Shown here piece by piece: positions 20,600 to 31,797 of a stretch of 42,513 nucleotides of DNA (the stretch's first letter is position 1; each line of letters begins with the position of its first letter). The stretch comes from Penium margaritaceum (Eukaryota; Streptophyta; Zygnematophyceae; Desmidiales; Peniaceae), in assembly GCA_023375785.1 (NCBI GenBank), contig SZWC01016315.1, positions 1 through 42,513 of the forward strand. Reading direction: 5' to 3'. A program made the position numbers and the translations under genes. The notes under the pieces are model-generated. The model worked only from the letters and a program-made list of their open reading frames with translations, was not told where the DNA came from and made no database searches.

Positions 20600-21800
20600 G
20601 GCCGATTCTTGAAGTTTTAATGAGTGGCAGTTCAGGGAGATGACACATTGCCGATGTTTCAGCTAGAACAGCCACATTGTGAATGTATGAATGACTGCCA
20701 ACAGCTTTTTTCATGCACCACAATGTTCAGCTCAAGACCATGCATTTTCTCACACATGTGTAACTTTTCTCCGTCGCCATTGACATGAAGGGGAATGGCT
20801 CCAATTCTTCAGCCAAACGTGTTAGTGGCCATGATGTATTCCTTGGTGGGATCTTGCAATAGTAAGGCTTGTGCCGATGTAAGAGTGTTTCTTTAAGATT
20901 TGAAAGCTTACATTCCACCACCTCCACTCAGTGATTTTACAAGTGAGATTAAGAAGAGGCGCTGACACTCAAGAGTGGTCCTTAATGAATCCAGGATAGT
21001 GGTTTCAAAACCCTAAGAATGCCTAGTTATCTCAAAAGTTGGTGGAATTTGGCAAATCAATTAACAAATCCACTTTCTTTGGTTCCATACTCATCTGCCC
21101 TCCGCCGATGATGTGACCTAAACACTTGATGAAATGGAATCTAGAGTTATACTTGGAGAGTACTCTGCATGATGCCTTTCTGTACAAAATCTGTAGAATG
21201 TTTTTAAGATGTCCAAGATAATCTTCAGGGGTACGGCTCTACACCAAGATATTATCAATATATACGACAACAAAGTCACTGAGGTATTGCCAAAAAATGT
21301 TTCTCATAATTAGCATAAATATTTTCTGGAATTTGTGAGACCAATCGGCATGATCTTGAATTCAAAATGCATATATCAGGTGCACAAATGCAATATTCTT
21401 GATTTCCTTATCACATATGCAGATTTAATGATAGCTGCTCCAAAGGCTCTTTTAGGTGGAAATCCTTACTTGATGGCGTTGGTCATGAAATGTTTTTGTT
21501 CGCATAAGGGGGTAACGGTTCTTGGTAGTAATATCATGGAACGCCCTATGGTCCATGAACGCCCACATCTTGTTACTGTTTCTAACAAAAAGTACAGCTG
21601 TGGTGTATGTGGACATTGATGGCCTCAAGGACTTGAGATTGAGCATCTCTTCCAGATGTACTTTTAGCTTGATCAGCTCTTCGTCGCTTGTCTCATATGT
21701 TCCCATGACAGTCGGTCTGCTGCCTTACTTCAGGTCTATCACATGGTCAACATCACATTATGGAGGTGATTCTAGGTTCATTTTGTCAGGGTAAACATCT
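20600..21800 (-). pseudogene. Ty3/gypsy reverse transcriptase-RNase H remnant
   Basis: The minus strand at 21706-21452 contains DEELIKLKVHLEEMLN, RPSMSTYTTAVLFV and TTKNRYPLMR, classic gypsy RT. The polymerase motif near 21285-21245 reads FVVVYIDNILV, so the second Asp of Y-I/V-D-D is Asn. KCLGHIIGGGQM and EPKKVDLLIDLP near 21120-21050 mark the RT-RNase H connection. Confidence 0.83.
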
Positions 21801-22177
21801 TCAAACTCCCTGGTGAGTGATGCAAACTATTTCGGGACTGCTAAAAACTTCTCTAGTGTTGAGACCGATAAGGCTTTCATTGTCACTTCTGCTGAGGCTT
21901 CCTCCTGTGCTTTCTCTTGTTCCACGTCAATTGGCCACACTTAAGATCCACCTTATAGATATTTCTTGGATACATCCAGTGACATCACCTTGTGCATTTG
22001 TTTGTTGCTGCAACTTCTTTTGCAGATTCTTCCTCTGCTTCTTCTTGTAGCAATGTTGTGTGTTGATTGATCACAGGCAGGTGTCACCTTTTTTTTCTAT
22101 TACTCATGTAGGTAATACAACTTCTCTAATCTACTTGTGGATAATGTTCGTCTATGAAAAATTTCCCTAGGATTCTT

Positions 22178-22400
22178 TCATGGTTGCTGATTGGGAATTT
22201 CCCCCAAACCACTATTTTTTTCACACTTGCACTTACAATGGTTTCCACGATCGACAAATCTATTGTCATCTATTGATGGGTTTTTCTTCAAACTCCCCTC
22301 ATTTGGTTCGCAAACCCAGCTTTCAAACAATCTCTTCTCGCTTAATTGTTTTAGAAGCCCCTCCATCTAGTAGTGCCGCTACCATTTTGTGAGGTTTGAA
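22178..22400 (-). pseudogene. Ty3/gypsy protease fragment (tentative)
   Basis: The minus strand has VAALLDGGASKTIK, resembling the retroviral-type protease motif ALIDSGAS with Ser changed to Gly. It lies between the RT and gag remnants, where protease is expected. Confidence 0.55.
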
Positions 22401-22890
22401 ACCCCTCGGTTGCATGCATGGGAGTATTCTTGCTTGGTCATGCTCATATCTCTCATGCAACTTTACAATCCAAGGAACCCTTGTCTATGAAATTGAGAGC
22501 CGTTGGTTGGCGCAAGGCTTTTCAATGGAATAGGATGTTTACTGCCTTACACCTGCTCTTATTAATTTCATGACTCCTTGTACATTCCCCAAGACTCCTC
22601 AGTCAATCTTTACAATGAACATCCAAGAAAGGACATGTATCACATTAGTTCTAGCAGAGCTTTTGTTCGTGTTGATTGATAGTGTTCATCTCCATCAGGG
22701 ACGAGGTTTCTTTCCCCGGTAACTTTATGTCACCTAAACATGGATTTGGGGCCACTATGCATTGGATTCCTTTATACAAGTGTTCAAATTGGCCTTTTCG
22801 ATGGCCATTTCCTTCAAATCCATTACATTATCAAATTCCAAATTTGTCCGTAGAAAGGGCCAAATTGGCCTTTTCTATGGTCATCAATAA

Positions 22891-23782
22891 TGTAATTGAT
22901 TTGACGGAATCCTTGGCCAAATATGCCAAAACCGCGGTGCTTGAGGGACTCTCACCCTCAAGCCATCCCGTCTCACTGCCCATAGTCCCAGGTGACCCTG
23001 TTCAAGCCACGTGGCTCCTTCAACCGGTCGGTATGGCACTACCACGCTACAGTCCCCCCTGCTAGGAGTGAGAGCCGCCTTGGTATCTCTGGTAATCCCG
23101 ACATGGGATTCGAGTCCTGGAGCTCTGATACCAATGTAACGGATTTGACTGAATCCTTGGTCGACTAGGCCAAATCTGCGGTCCTTGAGGGTCTCTGAAC
23201 CTCAAGCCAACCCGTCTCACTGCCCATAGTCCCAGGTGACCCCGCTCAAGCCACGTGGCTCCTTCGACTGGTCGGCGTGGCACTGCCATGCTACACTCCC
23301 CCCCGCTAAGAGTGAGAGCCGCCTCAGCATCTCTGGTAATCCTGATATGGGATTCGAGCCCTGGAGCTCTGATACCCATGTAACAGATTCAACGGAATCC
23401 TTCGTTGACTAGGCCAAAACCGTGGTGCTTTAGGGTCTCCGACCCTCAAGCCATCCTGTCTCACTGCCCATAGTCTCAGGTGACCCCGGTCGAGCCACGT
23501 GAATCCTTCGACCGGTCAGCATGGCACTACCATGCTTCACTCCCCCTCACTAGAAGTTAGAGCCGCCTCGGCATCTCCGGTAATCCCATCGTGGGATTCG
23601 AGCCCTGGATCTTTGATAACAATGTAACGGGTTTGAAGGAATCCTTGGCCGACTAGGCCAATACCGCGGTGCATGAGATCTCCGACCCTCAAGCCATCCC
23701 GTCTCACCGCCCATAGTCCCAGGTGACCCCTCTTGAGCCACGTGGCTCCTTCGACCGGTCGGCGTGGCACTGCCATGCTAGA
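22891..23782 (-). mobile_element. Tandem TRIM-like array: four 161-bp LTRs and three 83-bp internal units
   Basis: LTR copies lie at 22891-23051, 23135-23295, 23379-23539 and 23623-23782. Internal segments are 23052-23134, 23296-23378 and 23540-23622, each exactly 83 bp. On the minus strand LTRs start TGTAG or a mutated form and end TTACA. Internal segments start with PBS TTGGTATCAGAGC and end with a polypurine tract such as AGCGGGGGGGAGTG. This is a terminal-repeat retrotransposon in miniature, tandemly expanded. Flanking pentamers are AATAA and GATAA, a possible decayed duplication. Confidence 0.88.
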
Positions 23783-23859
23783 GATAAGCAACGGACGAGG
23801 GGAAGGGTTTTCCGGGCCCAAGGGGTCCATCACCAGATTGGTCGTCCAATTCATCAGAG

Positions 23860-23960
23860 TTGCACCATTTAGCATGATGCCTGCCATTGCTGCATGGTTT
23901 ACATGGAGAGTTTTGTGGCTTCTATGGTGCTGATCCTTCATCTCCAAATTCTTTGCTAGT
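23860..23960 (-). pseudogene. Ty3/gypsy gag zinc-knuckle fragment
   Basis: The minus strand reads CKPCSNGRHHAKWC, a CX2CX4HX4C zinc knuckle. It is separated from the protease fragment by the TRIM-like array. Confidence 0.65.
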
Positions 23961-24093
23961 CAATTCTACCCATCTGCAGCTACAATTGCTCCATTCACAT
24001 TCATCATTGCAATTTCTGAAATAAGCTGAATGGTAGGGATGAATTATTGTGACCTTGAAGTGAATTCATCAGCTACCCCTCCTGCACCACTGT

Positions 24094-24105
24094 GCTCTGA
24101 TACCA
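24094..24105 (-). other. Primer-binding site of the gypsy remnant
   Basis: The minus strand reads TGGTATCAGAGC, an exact match to the initiator tRNA-Met complement. No LTR could be verified beyond it. Confidence 0.7.
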
Positions 24106-24107
24106 AG

Positions 24108-25079
24108 TTTTATGCCGAGCACAAAGTTGATTGCTGACGGGGATGGGTCATGCGTCATATGTAAATTGAAGGAATTAGGACACTTGGATAATTTGCAGTT
24201 AGCAGTAAGTGCAATTTGACGACAAGACCCAAAAATGCTGAGCGCATACAGCCAACAGCAGGACAAAAACAGATACATACGTGGGATCTAAGGTGCTCAA
24301 TCCGAGCAAAGCGTGGGATGCTGCGTGTGAGATATTTCTTCAAGAAGTTTATCCAATAATTTGGGGGGATTTGAGAATACGGATATGTGTCTACATTTCA
24401 TTTCAGGGCTATTGAAATTTTGAAAAAAAACAGCATAAAATATTGATACATTTTGTGATTTTTCTGTTGACAATTCTGGAAAATGGACAAAACTGTGAGA
24501 ACCTTGTGGAGTGAAACACTGTAGGTCCGGGAAAATTAGGTAGAATTCCCTCAGCTGACGCCTGAATTGCCTTGGTTGATGCCTTGTGGTTAGTGAATTC
24601 AATGAAAGTTATCGCCACGTGAAGAAATAAGGGAGCCATGTACATCATGTCAAAACAAGTACAATTTTGATTCCAACCTCTCATCCTCAGTTTGTCTTGA
24701 AAATACTTCTATGCAAAATTCACATACAAAGAAACCACTCCCAGCTTCCATGAACCTCTCATTGTGCCTACCTTTGCGGTCAGGGAGTCAAAAACATGAG
24801 CCATTTACAGAGAGAAAGTTTGTGGTTTGAAAAAATCCGAGAAAATGGGAAGATGCAGAAATTTGCAATCAAGATTAGTTTCACTTGCATTCCAAATGAT
24901 TCAATTGTATATTATGTGCATGAGAATCACTTTTCATGCAATAATTTGGGATAATGACAGATATGAGGATGCCAGAAAGTTGGAAAAAATAGTATGCAAA
25001 GCATTCTCATGTAGGATATTTAACACAATTTATTGCACTTTTTAGAAGTATTTTTTGAGATAACTTGAGTGACGTATGG
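24108..25079. other. Spacer, nothing recognised (may include gypsy LTR remains)
   Basis: The sequence is AT-rich. It should contain the 5' LTR of the gypsy remnant, but with no second copy in the window its limits cannot be drawn. Confidence 0.4.
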
Positions 25080-25560
25080 TTCTTCAATATTTGGAGGTCA
25101 TGGGTCCAATTCAAGTGAAATCACCAGAACTTGAAGGTACAAACATGGGCAGAGTTATTGGCCAAGGAGGCAGAGAGCAGCCTTCAAGGCCCAAACACAG
25201 CAGGAGGAATTATAGAAGACTTCAATCCCAAAGCTTTACATAATTATTGCAAGTGAAAGTGAGTTAGGAGAAAATGTCCATGCATCTGAAACTGACTGCT
25301 GCTCATCAGGCTATTCTAGGAGTATAATAGAGGGTGAACTTTGTCAAAGTTGCATGGTCTTTCCCATCAGTCAAATAAGGCATCTGAAGTCTTGTTAGGC
25401 TACTATAATTGTATTATTTCTCGCTTGAGATTTGATGTAGAGTATTTGCTCTCAACAATAATTCATACCCTTCCATACTTTGCGGCACTTGAACCTTAAA
25501 TTCTATCACAATCAACTTTTTTTACCTTGGCCGCTCTTGGTGAGCCTCTTCACATCCCAG
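25080..25560 (+). repeat. Decayed solo LTR of the Copia A-D family
   Basis: Landmarks occur in the LTR order on the plus strand: TTGGAGGTCATGGGTCCAATTC, GCAGAGAGCAGCCTTCAAGG, GGGTGAACTTTGTCAAAG and CTCTTGGTGAGCCTCTTCAC. They match the B and D LTRs. No internal domain adjoins it. Confidence 0.6.
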
Positions 25561-26253
25561 AGTTCTGTCTTACTTTCTGACACTGCCAATGAGAGTGGCT
25601 CTGTGCAGTTCTCTACTTCACCACATGTCACATGAGAGACAAAGATAAGATGGTGAAATTGATATGGGGTACATGGAACATGAACACCACATAGCAGTCA
25701 CGCAGCTCCCCGATAGTATGTTTTTTGGGTACATCCTCTAAGAGATCAAAACAACATTGATGTTATGTGGCCTTCTGTTACAAAATCAAAGAATCATTCA
25801 AGATTACGAGTGAACAATTTTCAGACTGGAAACAAGACCGTATTATGTTTGTGGCATGTCATGAATGAAACTTTCCATGTGGAGGTAATGCATTTGTGAT
25901 GTAAAGGTGTGGCGCATAGGCCACCAAAAAGATATCACCTTGATGGAAGCTGTGATGTGACCAGTGAATCATATCCATTAAAGAAAAAGAATATTGGAAG
26001 CAGAAGATACTTAAAAAAACTGTTTTATAAGTTATGCGCAAGGGGGGCAGCTGGGCTCTCTCCCTCTGTTGCAAAAAGCCTGGCCAGTGGCCACTCCTCC
26101 CAGTCCACCAGAAAACCTGTCGCTCGCTGGCAAAGTGGCCGGTGGCCAATCAGGTAGCCTGCAGCCACCTACCAAGACGCAACTGATCAGGTAAGAATTT
26201 TGGCTTGAGGCCATCAAGGAATCAGCTCAGAGCCCCATCCCCACCCCCTCTCA
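25561..26253. other. Spacer, nothing recognised
   Basis: No domain is visible. ACTGGCC/GGCCAGTGGCC motifs near 26080-26160 resemble ones near 8490-8555 and 35150, but I could not define an element from them. Confidence 0.4.
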
Positions 26254-26934
26254 TAGAAACTTGGGCATCCCTCAGGGATGTGATCAGGCTTACCAAGAGC
26301 CGCTAGGCAGGACCCATGTTATGAAAGAGATAAGTTGTAGGTTGCAGAGAAAAACATACGGAAAACATGTAAGGTTTTGTAAAGAGCACAGATGGCTGAT
26401 TTCATCCATGGATCATGAAGAAAATCGACACAGATTTCTAAAAGGTCCAAACATGCTTCATTTGGTGCATGGTCCTGGAAGAACCACTGTTTCAAAGTTC
26501 ACCTCCCAGTACACTCCTAGCCTCGCAGGATGAGCGAAAGTCACACTCTCACACAAGAGAATCACCAACCCTTCCATGTGCACAACCAATAATCTTGGTG
26601 AGGACCTTCCTTAAAGTTCACTGAAGGCAATCCTTCCTCTTTTCTACCTTGAAGGCCGCTCCAAGCCTCTTTGGCCAACAATTCTGGCCATTATTGGTGC
26701 TGGTAGTGTAGGAGCCATCACTTGAACCAAATGCTCTACCCCCAAACCTTGAATATCCATATCCTACTCAAACAGACTTTGAATCAAGTTCCGTAAATTG
26801 CAACAGAATGAGGAAGAAATTCTCTATGCATCTGTTGTGCCTGAATGTTTTTTCAAGAAATCCACTTTGGTCACGTTTTGGGACCCTACATCCATCACTC
26901 TCTCATTGTGCAGAATAAAAGTTACACAAGTCCA
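26254..26934 (-). repeat. 3' LTR of Copia C
   Basis: It aligns with 30672-31315 and with the other family LTRs. The minus-strand start is TGGACTTGTGTAAC after the purine tract GCTGAGGGCACAATG. Confidence 0.82.
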
Positions 26935-26939
26935 CATTG

Positions 26940-28300
26940 TGCCCTCAGCTGCTAAAACTGATGTGATACCAGTGGTTTGGACAGGTAATCTGCCAGCATC
27001 ATGCTTGAGGAGAAAAAAATTGATCTGCACCATCTCCTTTGCCATGAGCTCGTTGACAAAGTGGTAGCGCAAGTAGATGTACTTGGTGCGGGCGTGGAAC
27101 TCTGTGTTCTTCTTGAGCACTGTGTTTCTCATGTTGTCACCAAAGATGGTCGCTGCTGTTCTCTGCTGCTGCCCAATACTTGCAAGCAGCTCACACAGCC
27201 GCACTGCTTCTGTTGCCGCTTTGCTTAGAGAAATGCACTATGCCTTGGTGGAGGACAGAGAAACACACTCCTGCTTCTTGATCATCCAGATTGCTGCTCC
27301 TCCAAGAAAAAGCATAAAACCACTAGTCAATCTCCTTGTGTCCAAATCTCTACCCCATTCTGCATTGCAGTGGCCGATGAGGATGGGGCTGTTGTTGCCG
27401 TTGAATTTGAGGCTAACGCTGCTGCTGCTATTGAGGTAGCGTAGAACACACTTGACCACCTCCCAATGTTGCACACCTGGGTTGGCGTACAATTTGCTCA
27501 CTTGCTCCCACTGCTTGGCTGATATCCAGGCGCAAGCTTACGGCTATATACATGAGGCTCCCAACTGTGCCTGGTATGGTACCGCCTCCATGCGGCTGCT
27601 CTGCTTCTTGTCGTGAGGTTCCTATGTGAGGTTCCACTTTGCTCCCACTTCCAGCGGTGTCAGCACTTTCCGTGCACCTCCCATGTTGAAGTGCTTGAAA
27701 CTTTTGCTCGCAAGAGTGTTCTATGATAGCCCCAAGGTCTGCTGCTGCCGATCACGGCTCACATGGAGACTGACGTAGTAGCTTAGCTCTTCCATGCCCT
27801 TCATGTTGAGCCTGGCTGCAAGGGACTTCTTAGAATCTTCAAGGAGAAAGTTTGAGTCACAGGCATAAGAAAGTAAAAAACATAGAGCATGATGATCACC
27901 TTTCTTTCGTCCTGTGTGCGCCCATAGACCGCATGATCTACCCCGCTACGCACAAAACCAAGGCTAGCCAGCTGCTCATCAATCTTCTGGTACCATGCAT
28001 GCGACGCTTGCTTCAGGCTATACAGTGCTTTCACAAGATTTGATACATGGTCCTCCTACCCCTTCACCACACACACTGACAGCTGCGCCATGTATACATC
28101 CTCCTCAAGGTCATCATTCAAAAATACACACGTCACATCCATCTGGTGCACCTCCTTGTCCACGGTAGCAACAAGGGCAAGGATTGCATGGATGGAGGGA
28201 ATAAATTTGATGGGTATAAATTTTGCATTGTAATCCACATCCTTAGTCTACGCATACCCATTTGCAACCAGCCGTGCTTAGTACCTGAGCACCTTACCTT
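26940..28300 (-). pseudogene. Copia C reverse transcriptase-RNase H remnant
   Basis: The RT keeps [20 protein letters not shown] and the ALYSLKQASHAWY motif. The polymerase site reads YVFY instead of YVDD (near 27890), removing both Asp. RNase H parts follow (GHCNAEWGRDLDTRRLTSG, FGDNMRNT). Frames change several times. Confidence 0.82.
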
Positions 28301-28599
28301 CAGCACCACGCTTGCAATGAAATATCCACCTGCCGCCGATCACCCGGCTGCCACGTCAAGCTTCTTTGAGAGTCTAGGTCTTGTTCTTCATGAGTGCCTT
28401 GTACTCCTCATCTACAGCAGCACGCCAATCTGCAGCATCGTCACTGCACATGGCTTCACTGAATGTTGTTGGGTCATCAGCACCAGTGAGGAAGAGGAGC
28501 TAGAGGTCAGAAGACTCCTGTGAAAAAGAAAAAGTGTATAGTTTCAGTCGCTCCTCCAAAGATTAATGTCTTCTTGCGAGGAGCTCGGATCACCAAAGC

Positions 28600-29420
28600 G
28601 GCTCTACTAGACCATCTGCACCATGGTTGACTTGTTCAGACCTTCGTGGCAGCTGCTGCTACTTTCTCAACTGCTCCTCCTCATCTGCTTCAATTGCCAG
28701 CTTCTTTGCCTCCTCGGCTCCTCCTGATTTCCTGTCACCACTACCTTTTGCTCGCTCCTCTTCAGCTGCAAGCTCTTTGGATCCCACTGGCTCAAGAGCC
28801 GGAGGAACTGAGACTGCTTCCATAGGGATCTATGTGCATCACTTCACTTACTCCTCGAATACCACATCATGAGTACGGAAGATCTTCCATGCGGCAAGGT
28901 TCACATTGCCACATACTTGAAAAGCCAGAGCCCAAGTCGTGTCGTAATGCTGATGACGCTGGAGAATGTGTGGAAAGGATGCAAGGCAACTGTCATGCAG
29001 CAAAAGGATTTTGGGTGTGGTTAATTTGTCCATGTTTGGGTGTGGTTCATTTGTCCATGCAAAAATAGGAAGAACCACTGTTTTTGCTGTAGGACGCCAA
29101 GCTCCCACCAACATTCTGGGTGGAGGTTCATTCCGCCTTCCCGTCCACAATGAATGGAGGGAGGGCTTACTTCCATTTTCTGCAGCTCACATAGGCCAAT
29201 GCACTGGGCTGCTTCACCTTCTTTAGCTGCAGGCCGTGCACCATCTGTTGCATTGAGATGATTGCACCAAAACGGAGGTGTCCAAGTGATGCCACAAGCT
29301 GATGTCATTGTCTCCTCGTCTTGCAGATGCCACTGAGGCAGCTCCTTTTTCTAATGCCACAAAAAAGATGGTAGAGGCCATCATTATTACCCACCTATGC
29401 AAACACCTAGCTTGCACGTG
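28600..29420 (-). pseudogene. Copia C integrase remnant, core deleted
   Basis: The GAG-pre-integrase region is recognisable near 29300-29180 and the integrase C-terminal/connector part at 29000-28600. The segment with the catalytic Asp and Glu is absent. Two near-identical copies of TTTGGGTGTGGTTMATTTG lie next to each other at about 29012-29060. Confidence 0.65.
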
Positions 29421-29599
29421 TTAAGATGGTGGAGCAACCATTCTCAAAGGGGACCTGAAGGCCTTGAGAGATAAGAGAGGAAATCGGGAGGAAGTTAGCT
29501 TTCAGCCCTGGAACATGGAGCATCCCCTTCAAACAATGTTCTATGTGCTTCCCCTAGATAGAAGCACAGAATATAGTATCACCCTCTACCATCTGAACA

Positions 29600-30590
29600 T
29601 GATTTTAAGCCATGTATACTTGGCAAGGTTCAAGAGCGGTGTGGACAAGAAACCACTCCTGGCAACGGGTCGTGTGCCGAATAGCTCCCCAGTCGATGAT
29701 CTAGAACAAGGCAGTGTTGGTGGAGATGTAAAAGACCAGTATGGTGCTCACTAATCCAATCTCCCAATCAGAGGCATTGGCAAAGGCATCGGACTGTCTT
29801 CCCATTCCTGCCCAAGTTTCAAGGGCTGCCTTCTTCTCCTGGAATTTACGCGCCCAATAACCCGACTTCTTGTAGAAGTGGCACTCACCTTTCTTCTTCA
29901 TTTCACCTCTGCTATTGTTGGTTGATGCAGCAACAACCCATGACTCATGTTGGTGACAAGGGCTACATGCACTCTGCTTCCTTCTCCCTCCTTGCGGTGC
30001 TCCTCTTCAAATAGCAACCTCTCCTCTACATCATCGAGCAAGATTTTTTTGCCTCACTGGTCCAGGGAAACAATGAGAGGATTGTAGCTACTAGGAATGC
30101 CAAAGATGATGTTCAGAATGAGACAAGTTCCTTGAAAGGGTCCTTAATCGGAGGAAGCTGGTCAGCCAATACTTTCACCATGTTGAGATAGTCAACCATG
30201 GAGACCAACTCATCCATCTTCGCGGTCAGAAAATGACGACACTGCTGCATGTTCATGTAGATTTACCTGAAAGCATAGGTGAAATCAAGCTTGTTCCAAA
30301 CCTGTTTTGGCGTAAGAATGCCACGGACAAGGATTTCCTGTCATTCGGCAAGGTGGAGGTAGATGGTGGCGAGGGTGTAGTCCCGCTTCTCGCTGTGGGT
30401 ACGGGCCTTTGCAGCGGAGAGGGAAGATTCAACAGAGTCAGCCTCACTCAAGTAGCTCCAAACTCCCTTTTTAATCAGCTCCATCTTCATATTATTGCTC
30501 CAGCTGAAGAATTTCTTGTGTTTGCACTTGTCGATGTTGGTGTCAGCTACCACAAAAATGGATGTTACCATGTTGACTGCAATGTTGATC
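29600..30590 (-). pseudogene. Copia C gag-protease remnant
   Basis: The gag N-terminus on the minus strand has MVTSIFVVADTN and KKFFSWSNNMKMELI (near 30570-30480). The zinc knuckle is decayed (CHFYKKSGYWARKF, near 29890). Protease-like fragments follow at 29680-29480. Confidence 0.7.
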
Positions 30591-30671
30591 CACGAACGGC
30601 CTCTCTCCCACACTTGCATGCAAGGCATGCCTCACGGGTGAGGAAAGGCCTTGTTGTTTCTCTGAGACCAC

Positions 30672-31315
30672 TGGCATCAACTTGAGCAACTCTCAAGGAG
30701 GTGATCACGCTCACCAAGAGAAGCTAGGAAGGACAAAGTGTATGTGAGACAAGTTAAAGGTTGAGGAGAAAAAAACACAAAACCATTCAAAGTTGTGTAG
30801 AAAGTGTAAATGATTTCTGCAACTCATGGATGAGAAATTAAATTAGCATGGATTTCCAAAAAGCCTAAGTACGCCTCATTTTGGCGCATGGATCTGGAAA
30901 AACCACTCATCAAAGTTCAACTCCTTGCACACTCCTAGCCTAGCAGGATGAGCGGCAGTCACACTCTCATACAGGAGAATTACTATCCCTGCCATGTTCA
31001 CAACCAATAATGTTGTTAGGGACCTTCCTTGAAGTTCTGTGAAGGACCACCTGCCTCCTTCATACCTTGAAGGCCACTCCAAGACTCTTTGGCACATAAT
31101 TCTAGCCGTCATTGGTGCTTGTAGTGTAGGAGCCATCACTTGACCAGGGCCCACTGTCCCCAAACCCTAAAAATTCATATCACTCTATCAAACTCCAAGT
31201 CAAGTTTCGTAAATTGTTACACATCAAGGAAGACATCCTTTTTGTATCTGTTATGTGTGATGCTTTTTATCGAGCAAACCACTTTGGTCGGCTTTTGGCA
31301 CCCTCCATCACCCTC
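30672..31315 (-). repeat. 5' LTR of Copia C
   Basis: It aligns with 26254-26934. Similarity ends at GGCACCCTCCATCACCCTCC, just before the purine-rich sequence that leads into the GA repeat. Confidence 0.78.
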
Positions 31316-31376
31316 CTCTCAGTCTTGCCATGAGGGCAAGAGAAGGGGGAAGGTAGGATAGAGAAAAGAAGGATTG

Positions 31377-31408
31377 GAGGGAGCGATGGAGAGAGATATC
31401 GAGAGAGG

Positions 31409-31488
<80 letters not shown>

Positions 31489-31743
31489 NNNNNNNNNNNN
31501 NNNNNNNNNNNNNNNNNNNNNNNNNNNNNNNNNNNNNNNNNNNNNNNNNNNNNNNNNNNNNNNNNNNNNNNNNNNNNNNNNNNNNNNNNNNNNNNNNNNN
31601 NNNNNNNNNNNNNNNNNNNNNNNNNNNNNNNNNNNNNNNNNNNNNNNNNNNNNNNNNNNNNNNNNNNNNNNNNNNNNNNNNNNNNNNNNNNNNNNNNNNN
31701 NNNNNNNNNNNNNNNNNNNNNNNNNNNNNNNNNNNNNNNNNNN

Positions 31744-31781
<38 letters not shown>

Positions 31782-31797
31782 AGAGAGAGAGAGAAGA
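31377..31797. repeat. (GA)n microsatellite surrounding an assembly gap
   Basis: GA repeats flank a run of 255 N at 31489-31743. The true repeat length is unknown. Arg/Glu and Ser/Leu frames across it are artefacts. Confidence 0.95.

Larger units (their letters stand above)
19096..24107 (-). mobile_element. Ty3/gypsy LTR retrotransposon remnant
   Basis: Minus-strand fragments appear in the order PBS (24094-24105), gag zinc knuckle, protease, RT, RNase H region, integrase, integrase C-terminal region. The RT-before-integrase order defines Ty3/gypsy. Gag is much reduced (the zinc knuckle lies about 200 bp from the PBS) and interrupted by the TRIM-like array at 22891-23782. No LTR pair could be matched. 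The 3' end abuts the 5' LTR of Copia B. Confidence 0.8.
26254..31315 (-). mobile_element. Ty1/copia LTR retrotransposon C, degenerate
   Basis: The minus-strand element runs from 5' LTR 30672-31315 (outer end cut by the GA microsatellite) to 3' LTR 26254-26934. PBS is TGGTCTCAGAGA at 30659-30670. Gag, pre-integrase, RT and RNase H are recognisable. Most of the integrase core is missing: the GAG-pre-integrase part near 29220 is only about 200 bp from the C-terminal part near 29000, against more than 600 bp in element B. Confidence 0.83.

Noticed and set aside
23052..23622. tRNA-like 3' halves
   Set aside because: No D-arm or anticodon arm is present; they are primer-binding sites of the TRIM-like array.
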